From a virus, in IMG/VR virus record IMGVR_UViG_3300048582_000056, positions 1 through 31,355 of that record: a DNA stretch of 31,355 nucleotides; one strand, given 5' to 3'. The translations under genes and the position numbers were made by a program. This document shows positions 6,980 through 12,893 of this stretch, piece after piece. Under the pieces are notes generated by a model. It saw only the letters and a program-made list of their open reading frames with translations. It ran no database searches and was not told the origin of the DNA. Positions within the stretch are counted from its first letter, which is position 1. Every line of letters starts with the position of its first letter.

Positions 6980-7446
6980 CTGACAAGATAACTGTAGATC
7001 GTGAGTTGCTGGAGCGGATAACCAGCAATAACTTCTTTGGTAGTTCAGCAATAGACGAACTCCGCGCCGCCCTGTCTGCGCCTGCTCAGGATGAACTATG
7101 CCGCCACGGTAGCGACTACGGGTGCAAGCAATGTTACGTGGAGGAACAAGCAGCCCCTGTTCAGCAGCAGGAGCCGGTTGGCGAGTTCCGCGTGTCTGAG
7201 TATGACGGCGAGCCCGCCTTCTACTGGGTAGATGAAATTCCGCCACTCGGAACCAAACTCTACACCCACCCATCCCCAGCAGACACGAGGCTGGTTGAGG
7301 CGCTGGAACACGCTCGCCTGTTCATCGTAAACGGGATTGACCTTGGATATATCAAAATGCCTGACGTTGATACACCAGACCCAGCGCATGACACGCTGCC
7401 AATGATTGAAGCAGCCCTAGCCACGCACAAAGGAGAGCCGACATGA
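6976..7446 (+). CDS. Modular phage hypothetical protein
   Basis: 156 residues. It starts with an MTDKITVDRELLERI helix and an ALSAPAQD linker. A short Cys/His segment (CRHGSDYGCKQC, possibly metal-binding) follows, then EPVGEF...FYWVDEIPPLGTKLYT, a strand-rich module common in early-region phage proteins. The C-terminal helix may mediate oligomerisation. The N-terminal module is related to that of the next gene. No function can be assigned. Confidence 0.7.
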   Translation: MTDKITVDRELLERITSNNFFGSSAIDELRAALSAPAQDELCRHGSDYGCKQCYVEEQAAPVQQQEPVGEFRVSEYDGEPAFYWVDEIPPLGTKLYTHPSPADTRLVEALEHARLFIVNGIDLGYIKMPDVDTPDPAHDTLPMIEAALATHKGEPT

Positions 7447-7724
7447 CTGACCAAGTAACGATCAGCAGGGAGGCGTTGAAGCGTGTGCTGCAAACTTTGA
7501 AGTTCTATGAAGGGGGGTTTGAATATTCGGACAGCATGTTCCAAGTAGAGAAGGCACTCGCAGCCCCAGCACAGGACGCCAAGCCAGTCGTGCCGGATGG
7601 CTATGTGCTTGTGCCTGTGGAGCCGACTGACGCGATGATGGAAGTTGGACGCGATTCTTTAGGTAGAGGCCACGGCATGTTTTTGATTTACGAAAGCATG
7701 ATCAAAGCCGCACCTAAGCAGTAA
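7443..7724 (+). CDS. Modular phage hypothetical protein, relative of the preceding gene
   Basis: 93 residues, coupled by ATGA. The N-terminus MTDQVTISREALKRV...ALAAPAQD mirrors the preceding protein, and the C-terminal part VVPDGYVLVPVEPTDAMM is a module seen in numerous phage hypotheticals. Function is unknown. Confidence 0.7.
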   Translation: MTDQVTISREALKRVLQTLKFYEGGFEYSDSMFQVEKALAAPAQDAKPVVPDGYVLVPVEPTDAMMEVGRDSLGRGHGMFLIYESMIKAAPKQ

Positions 7725-7775
7725 CCCTCCCCGCCCTCTCACCTTTACTGCCAGCAATGGCGGGACGGAGTAGCT

Positions 7776-8012
7776 ATGAACGATCAACCTGCTTTTCCGT
7801 GTCAGTATCAAGGCGACACAAGGTCTGACGCATTCGGCCTGACAATGCGCGACTACTTCGCAGCAAAGGCCATGCAGACAATGCTCGAAAGTGTCTACGA
7901 CTATGAGGCAATTGAAGAAACGCATAAGGCTCGATCGCGGCTGATGGCCCGTGATGCGTATGCGACGGCTGACGCCATGATGAATGCGCGGGAGGCAAAG
8001 CCATGTTCATGA
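7776..8012 (+). CDS. Conserved phage hypothetical protein
   Basis: 78 residues after a GGACGGAG-like site. The pattern FGLTMRDYFAAKAM...DAYATADAMMNAR is recognisable from many phage early regions, where a GhohRDYFAAkAM core precedes an Ala-rich helix. No biochemical role is known. It overlaps the next gene by 10 bases. Confidence 0.75.
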   Translation: MNDQPAFPCQYQGDTRSDAFGLTMRDYFAAKAMQTMLESVYDYEAIEETHKARSRLMARDAYATADAMMNAREAKPCS

Positions 8013-8197
8013 CCCGCAAAGAACTTGCCGAGGCGAGCGGTCGAGTCAAGGCCGGCGCGCAGATTCGCTGGCTTGATTCCCAGCGTCTATTCTATCGAGT
8101 CGATGCAGACGGATGGCCGCGAGTGACTTGGGCCGATTATCTCAACCGACCAGACGACCACATGAAGAAAGAGCCACAGCTTAGGCTGACCGGCTAG
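8003..8197 (+). CDS. DUF4224-like protein upstream of integrase
   Basis: 64 residues from ATG 8003, preceded by GGGAGG. The layout (MTRKELAEASGR, then QIRWLDSQRLFYRVDADGWPRVTW) matches the DUF4224 family, whose members lie directly upstream of tyrosine integrases in many prophages. The N-terminal part is probably a small winged/HTH fold. The location suggests a role tied to recombination, such as directionality, but this is an inference. Confidence 0.75.
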   Translation: MFMTRKELAEASGRVKAGAQIRWLDSQRLFYRVDADGWPRVTWADYLNRPDDHMKKEPQLRLTG

Positions 8198-8205
8198 GAG
8201 GAACT

Positions 8206-9180
8206 ATGCGCCCTCGCAAGAATGACCGGCATCTGCCTGCGTGCATGTATCACAAGCATGGCGCGTACTGGTACGTCAAAGGCGGGAAGTGGTCGAAGCT
8301 CGGCAAAGAGTTGGCCGAAGCCATGCAGGAATATACCCGCCTTCAGTCTGCGCCGGCTTTGGGCGGCATGGCAAAGCTGATCGACAAGGCACTGGCGCAC
8401 CACTCAAAGAAGATCAAGCCAAACACCTTGGCGCAGTACACGATTGCAGCGGATCGGCTGAAGGTGATACTGGCGGAGTTTGAGCCGCAACAAGTCCAGC
8501 AAAAGCACGTCGCGGCAATCAAGGTCAGCCTGAGCGGCACGCCGAACATGGCGAACCGCATCTTATCCTTTCTGCGGATCGTCTTTAGCTATGCCGTCGA
8601 GTGGCAGCTTGTGGACAATAACCCCTGCATAGGCGTCAGGCGGCACGAAGAAAAGAAACGGAACCGCTATATCACTGATCGGGAGTTTGAAGCCCTGATG
8701 GCCCACAGCAGCGACTCGATGCGGGTGATTTTCGAGATGGCTTACCTGACCGGGCAGAGGATCGGTGACGTGCTGAAAATTAGGCTTTCTGACATTTCGC
8801 CCGATGGCGTGTCATTCGTGCAGGAAAAGACCGGCTCCAAGCTGATCGTGACCATGACGCCAGATATTGCAGACGTGATCGCCAGGACGAAGGCGCTGCC
8901 GAGAAAGGTGCGCGGCTTAACCCTGTTCTGCGGGAGAGGTGGACGGCCAGTATCTTATGACGTGGCTAAAGAGGCATTTGCGCGCATTCGTGTCGCTGCG
9001 GGAGTTGCAAACGTGACAATCCATGACCTGCGGGCCAAGTCGCTGACAGACGCCGATGAGGAAGGCAAAGACGCGCAGAAGTTGGGCGGGCATACTGACG
9101 CAAGGATGACGGCGCGTTACCTGCGCGGGAAGAAACCGACAGTGGCCATTGCCCCGAACATGCCCAAAAAATCAGGGTAG
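8206..9180 (+). CDS. int: Tyrosine-family phage integrase
   Basis: 324 residues with a strong AGGAGG site just upstream. The N-terminal part is a basic arm-binding region. Residues about 55-135 are the core-binding SAM-like domain (IDKALAHHSKKIKPNTLAQY). The catalytic domain carries R185 (TGQRIGD), K208 (QEKTG), H273 and R276 (HDLRAK), H296 (GGHT) and the nucleophile Y305 (TARYLR), so it appears intact. It would catalyse attP x attB recombination to form the prophage. The stop codon lies within the first copy of a repeated motif that may be an arm-type site in the adjacent non-coding region. Confidence 0.95.
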   Translation: MRPRKNDRHLPACMYHKHGAYWYVKGGKWSKLGKELAEAMQEYTRLQSAPALGGMAKLIDKALAHHSKKIKPNTLAQYTIAADRLKVILAEFEPQQVQQKHVAAIKVSLSGTPNMANRILSFLRIVFSYAVEWQLVDNNPCIGVRRHEEKKRNRYITDREFEALMAHSSDSMRVIFEMAYLTGQRIGDVLKIRLSDISPDGVSFVQEKTGSKLIVTMTPDIADVIARTKALPRKVRGLTLFCGRGGRPVSYDVAKEAFARIRVAAGVANVTIHDLRAKSLTDADEEGKDAQKLGGHTDARMTARYLRGKKPTVAIAPNMPKKSG

Positions 9181-9411
9181 TATTGGACACGCAACTTTTG
9201 CCCAATGAGACAAGTATCGGACAGCGCCCGTAAGTGATTGATTCTACAGACCTTAAAACCCACACCCCCATGATGCAGCAGTATAGGAAAGCGAGACTGA
9301 AAGGCGCAGTAAAATCAAACAGTTAGGCGCGGTACTGTCTAACAATCAACGAGCCGGTAGCACCGCTACAGCCCAGCAAAATCAAGGCGTCATCCGGTAG
9401 TATTAGACAGG
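9176..9411. other. Candidate attP region with repeated integrase-site-like motifs
   Basis: This 233-base gap between the convergent integrase and holin genes contains no ORF worth calling. It holds related motifs: GGTAGTATTGGACA at 9176-9189, AAGTATCGGACAG at 9212-9224, GGTAGTATTAGACA at 9396-9409, and an inverted copy, ACTGTCTAACAA, at 9334-9345. Repeated short motifs beside an integrase gene are typical of arm-binding sites in attP. I cannot identify the core crossover sequence. Confidence 0.45.
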
Positions 9412-9413
9412 CT

Positions 9414-9821
9414 TTAAGCCACGCCTTTTACTTTTTCTACGCTGCGGAACCCACCCAAGCCGAGCATGCCCGTCAGCAGAACCATCAGCGTGTCAGTCGC
9501 AATGGGTGGCGGCACTGGCCATCCCTGAATAGACGACACCCAAGACAGCAAAGGCTGCGCCAGAAAGGTGTAACCCATGCCGGCCACGCAAACCCAGCCA
9601 GCGCCCGGTCGCCACAATGCTGCCGCCTTGCCGCTCTGTGCCTCTGCCTTGTTTACCTCGATCTGGCCAAGCGCCAGCGAAGTGTCAGCGTTGAGCTGTG
9701 CAAGCTCGCCGGTCTGCGCAATCTTGACCAGTTCAATCTTTGCGTTTGATGCGGCCTGAGCATCCGGCAACACTTTGTCCAGTACGTCCCCGATCAGCGG
9801 GATAAGCGCCAGTAAGCTCAT
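9414..9821 (-). CDS. Holin of the 3-TM (GTA_holin_3TM) type
   Basis: 135 residues. A short amphipathic/hydrophobic N-terminus (LLALIPLIGDVLDKV) is followed by a helical linker, then ALWRPGAGWVCVAGMGY with one membrane span (about 75-97) and a second span around 107-124. This matches the three-helix holin family whose WRPg(a/r)GW motif is diagnostic. It would form the membrane lesion that releases the endolysin. It is the last gene of the late operon and its start overlaps the endolysin stop (ATGA). Confidence 0.85.
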   Translation of the reverse strand: MSLLALIPLIGDVLDKVLPDAQAASNAKIELVKIAQTGELAQLNADTSLALGQIEVNKAEAQSGKAAALWRPGAGWVCVAGMGYTFLAQPLLSWVSSIQGWPVPPPIATDTLMVLLTGMLGLGGFRSVEKVKGVA

Positions 9822-10306
9822 GCTTCATTCCTCGATAGTTCAGCACCAGAAAGAGTCGGCAGCGCACCGGCTACACGCTGAACGCCAGCCGGCCACCTGT
9901 AGCCAGTGACGCGCTCACGGGCAAACTCCTTTATGTTCACTTCGTCGGACTGGTTGCCGCCCAGAACTAACAGATTTCCGTTTTTGTCCTGCCCTACCAC
10001 GAAGCCAACATGACCGCCGCCAGTGCGACTAAACACGACCACACAGCCGACAGCAGGCGCTGCAAGCGTGACGCCCCACTGTAGATAGGACTTTGCCGAC
10101 TCATAGCGGCTTGAAGTTACGCCGGCACGCTCAAGAACTGCGCCGACGAAAGCAGCACACCACGGCGTTTCATCATCCTTGATGCCTCCGCGCTTAATGT
10201 CTTTCCAGAACTGCAATATCTCAGGCGAATGCGTTGCGCCCTTAATCTCGCGCAGCCCGATAAAGCCGCGCGCAATGGCAAGCCACGCTGGTTCAGATGC
10301 TTGCAT
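9818..10306 (-). CDS. Endolysin, CHAP/NlpC-like (TIGR02594 type)
   Basis: 162 residues. The cysteine-peptidase-like signature is TPWCAAFVGAV with Cys50, HVGFVVGQD with His99, and GGNQSDEV with Asn118, matching the TIGR02594 family of phage lysins. There is no signal peptide, so release through the adjacent holin is expected. It would cleave peptidoglycan cross-links or stem peptides. The C-terminus carries no clear wall-binding domain. Confidence 0.85.
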   Translation of the reverse strand: MQASEPAWLAIARGFIGLREIKGATHSPEILQFWKDIKRGGIKDDETPWCAAFVGAVLERAGVTSSRYESAKSYLQWGVTLAAPAVGCVVVFSRTGGGHVGFVVGQDKNGNLLVLGGNQSDEVNIKEFARERVTGYRWPAGVQRVAGALPTLSGAELSRNEA

Positions 10307-10322
10307 GGGTTTCTCCAGGCGT

Positions 10323-10341
10323 AAAAAAACCGCTTTCGCGG
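10323..10341 (-). terminator. Terminator-like hairpin between late genes
   Basis: On the minus strand CCGC-GAAA-GCGG, a stable tetraloop hairpin, is followed by seven T residues. It follows the stop of the 10347-10922 gene and precedes endolysin and holin, so it could attenuate lysis gene expression unless the polymerase is antiterminated. Confidence 0.65.
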
Positions 10342-10346
10342 CCCGG

Positions 10347-10922
10347 TCATATTGTCTTGTAAGGGTTGATCTTGAACGTCATCCCCTTGCGCGGCTCGTC
10401 CTGCCCTTCGTGTGCCGGTTTGATCTTGAAGCCAAGCCGAACCACGAAGGCGCGCTCTGCGTTCCAACATCGCACAAGGTAGAACCCAAACCAGCGCCGA
10501 CCGCCCTGCTCGGCCCAGACGAACTGCCAGCCATCTTGGCCGGGCTTGTCCTCGACGGTGTAACTGCCGCGATACTTGATCTGACTGCCGATAACCGGCG
10601 CGCTGAATGCGCCCAGAAACCGCATGTTGTTCGCCGGATTGCGGATAGCCGCCCACCAGTACATTGCCGCGAAGCTGTCAACGGCCCAGCCGCGCGGCGT
10701 GTTGGCTTCCCACCAACCGCGCTTGTCGCCCAGCAGCCCATCGAAGTCATTGCCCCACAGCCACGCCCAGCGCGGCAGGTTCAGGATCGGCCGGCCGTCG
10801 CTGCCAGACAGGCCGGCAACGCGGAACGGAATCGCCACAGCGACCACCACCAAGCCGGTGATGATGCCAGCGGCGCGGGCCACGATAAGCCACGCCCATT
10901 GCACAGCGGCGCGGAAGATCAT
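10347..10922 (-). CDS. Phage membrane protein of unknown function (DUF7338-like)
   Basis: 191 residues. An N-terminal hydrophobic segment (about 8-32, AWLIVARAAGIITGLVVVAVAI) is followed by a Trp-rich soluble domain (LPRWAWLWGNDFDG, RGWWEANTPRGW, MYWWAAIRNPANN). Such proteins are common near the ends of tail/lysis modules in phages of Proteobacteria, and I associate them with DUF7338. The role is unknown. The start overlaps the preceding stop (ATGA). Confidence 0.7.
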   Translation of the reverse strand: MIFRAAVQWAWLIVARAAGIITGLVVVAVAIPFRVAGLSGSDGRPILNLPRWAWLWGNDFDGLLGDKRGWWEANTPRGWAVDSFAAMYWWAAIRNPANNMRFLGAFSAPVIGSQIKYRGSYTVEDKPGQDGWQFVWAEQGGRRWFGFYLVRCWNAERAFVVRLGFKIKPAHEGQDEPRKGMTFKINPYKTI

Positions 10923-11323
10923 GGAGCCACCCAGATAGCAGCCTGCGCAGCGCCGGCCAGAGCAAGCGCCTCAGTCAGCTCGGCAACCGTGGCGTCGATC
11001 ACGGAGTTGTCAGCCAGCACCCAATTAACCGTAGTGCCGGGAGCCGCCGCATTGAGTGCCAGAATTGCCCGAGCCATGCGGCCTTGGCTTATCTCGTCAC
11101 CGTCAAAAGTGTTACCGGCAGCAGTGGTTACGTCGATAGCTTCAACCTGAGAGGCACGCTGGGCTTTCCATTCTTCACGGAGTTGTTCCTCAGTCTTTGG
11201 CGGGTTTACATGCGCCTCGACTTCCTCTGGAGTCATTGGCGTTTTGCCATCGGCTAGACCGGCAGCAACCTGATCGGCGTCGTAGGCGAATACGTCGCCG
11301 GTTTCGTCTTTGTAGTAGTTCAT
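10919..11323 (-). CDS. Tail fibre assembly-like protein (DUF4376-like)
   Basis: 134 residues from ATG 11323, which overlaps the tail fibre stop (TAATG) and has GGGAG upstream; a GTG at 11338 is less likely. The N-terminus MNYYKDETGDVFAYDADQV is typical of small proteins following fibre genes. The central EEWKAQRASQVEAIDVTTAAGNTFDGDE segment resembles the DUF4376 domain. The likely role is chaperoning or capping the fibre. Confidence 0.75.
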   Translation of the reverse strand: MNYYKDETGDVFAYDADQVAAGLADGKTPMTPEEVEAHVNPPKTEEQLREEWKAQRASQVEAIDVTTAAGNTFDGDEISQGRMARAILALNAAAPGTTVNWVLADNSVIDATVAELTEALALAGAAQAAIWVAP

Positions 11324-12696
11324 TATCGTAGCTCCCACACGGTAAGTCCCGATCCAACCCCAGAATTTACTGTGAAATTATACGAAGCACCATCCGGCAC
11401 TATGGCTGAAACGTATGATCCGTGGTTTACAGCTCCGTTTGCGCTTCCCGTAACCGCAACCCCTTGCACAGTGACAACAATGCTGGAGTTTGTTGTTGTT
11501 ATGGCGCACCTTCCCTGCACTTCTATGGGCTTACCAGTGCTGTTCGTGTAGGTTGTTGACAGCGCCCTGCTACCAGTCACGTCCTGCCAAGTCTGGCCAA
11601 CGCCAATTGATTTATTGACAGTTGACGAGAAAGACAGCACCTCAACCACGTTCGCAGCAGTCGCCCGCAGAATGCAGGTATCGCCCGCCGCCGTTGTGAT
11701 GTTCGCGCCGGTCTGCGTCACGATGTTGGCGTTGTTGGTCAGCGTCAGCGCGGCATTGAACCGGACGAAATAGCACTGACCAGCGGCGACAGTGAATCCG
11801 GTTATGGTTGTCGTGCCGGTTATGTTGATGTGCCGAGTGCTAGGCGCTGAACTGGTCAGGTTGACTGTTGCGGCTGACGCAACGTCTATTCTGGTGGAGT
11901 TGAGCCAATCGGTTACTTGCACCTGCTGCCAATCGCCCCAAGTAGTCCCGTTCCAGTAACGGGTACGAAACGACCCCGGCGTGACATTAACAGCAGCAAC
12001 CTGGTGAACACGGCTTGCTTGATCGACCATAACCAAGACGGGGCCGGCGCTCCCGCTTGAAGGTGCGGAGGGGTCTGAGGACGCATAACGGTATAGCCCT
12101 GCTGTTTTGGCGTCGTCTAGCGTTACTAGCGGCGCGGTGCCAGCATTCCCCAACCCAAACGCACCGACAGCCATCAAAGCGCCTGCTGTTGTATCTGTTG
12201 TGGAGGTTTGCACGTTCGACGTGCGCAAAACCTCAATCCAACCGCTCCACACTCCAGCGCTCTGCTGCTGCACCCATATTCTGTTAGAGCTTTGATTCAT
12301 AAGAATCTGCGAGCAGTTAGTTGTGCTGCTTCCGGCGATAGTCAGACCTTGACAGTTACTGGTTAGCGGGACATTAAGGGTTGCGTTGTTGGTGCGCCAT
12401 AGCCCTGATGTTGTTTCCAGTCGCGTATCAGTAGCCAGTCTTCCTGAGTTAGTGCCAAGCCCAAACGCCCCGACAGTCATAACAGAGCCTGCCGTTGTGT
12501 CTGTTGCGCTTGTTTGCTTAACGATCCCGTTCGGGATATTTGGATCAGTCGCGCCGCCGATCACGGCCCGCATTTGTGCTATAAATGCGGCGTGCGCTCG
12601 AAAGTAATCGTCTGCGGTTGCTGGCGACTCGCTCCCCGCTGGAGAGTTGGAAGCGACAACCGTTGACAGGTCGGTAATTGCTGATGGTACGGGCAT
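11323..12696 (-). CDS. Tail fibre protein
   Basis: 457 residues from ATG 12696, which has GGGAG upstream; the open frame continues to 12837 but lacks a better start. The N-terminal ~45 residues (MPVPSAITDLSTVVASNSP..., then FRAHAAFIAQMRAV) match the attachment region of many short phage fibres. Two copies of TSxTDTTAGxxMxVGAFGLG (about 62-81 and 164-183) each lead into knob-like modules with WRTNN/YRYAS and W-rich strands. The rest is Ser/Thr/Asn-rich beta structure. It probably binds the host surface receptor. Confidence 0.85.
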   Translation of the reverse strand: MPVPSAITDLSTVVASNSPAGSESPATADDYFRAHAAFIAQMRAVIGGATDPNIPNGIVKQTSATDTTAGSVMTVGAFGLGTNSGRLATDTRLETTSGLWRTNNATLNVPLTSNCQGLTIAGSSTTNCSQILMNQSSNRIWVQQQSAGVWSGWIEVLRTSNVQTSTTDTTAGALMAVGAFGLGNAGTAPLVTLDDAKTAGLYRYASSDPSAPSSGSAGPVLVMVDQASRVHQVAAVNVTPGSFRTRYWNGTTWGDWQQVQVTDWLNSTRIDVASAATVNLTSSAPSTRHINITGTTTITGFTVAAGQCYFVRFNAALTLTNNANIVTQTGANITTAAGDTCILRATAANVVEVLSFSSTVNKSIGVGQTWQDVTGSRALSTTYTNSTGKPIEVQGRCAITTTNSSIVVTVQGVAVTGSANGAVNHGSYVSAIVPDGASYNFTVNSGVGSGLTVWELR

Positions 12697-12725
12697 AGAT
12701 AATGCTCCCGATACAGGGTGATAAA

Positions 12726-12893
12726 ATGTTTGATTTTCTGTTGCCGCATTTGCACTGGTTTGTTGCGTTCGCGGGCCTTGGCCTGCTGGTAGCGCTTGAA
12801 CAGGGATTGATAAAACTGGCGAAGCGCTACTTACCAAGAGGCAGCAAGATGCGCCGCGCCGTTCTCTGGTCGCGCGCTAATGAGCCGGATTAG
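12726..12893 (+). CDS. Small membrane protein on the opposite strand of the late operon
   Basis: 55 residues, MFDFLLPHLHWFVAFAGLG onward, with one membrane span (about 9-28) followed by a basic tail (KLAKRYLPRGSKMRR). AGGG precedes ATG 12726 at a usable distance. Its stop at 12891-12893 interlocks with the convergent stop of the ejection gene at 12890-12892. It fills a ~190-base gap in an otherwise gapless minus-strand operon, which supports it being a gene. A TTGACA lies at 12663-12668 but has no good -10 at standard spacing. The position matches the P22 immI/sieA locus, so a lysogen-expressed exclusion gene is a plausible guess. Confidence 0.5.
   Translation: MFDFLLPHLHWFVAFAGLGLLVALEQGLIKLAKRYLPRGSKMRRAVLWSRANEPD

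Noticed and set aside
9181-9413. tRNA gene or tRNA 3' end serving as att core
   Set aside because: No cloverleaf arms or TpsiC-like GGTTCGA segment could be found in this stretch.
10179-11150. 323-codon plus-strand open frame
   Set aside because: It crosses endolysin, the terminator hairpin, the membrane protein and the fibre-assembly gene in antisense, with low-complexity translation.
12663-12703. Strong promoter for the 12726 ORF from the TTGACA at 12663
   Set aside because: No -10 at 16-18 bases; the nearest GATAAT at 12698-12703 is about 29 bases away, so it was not listed as a promoter.
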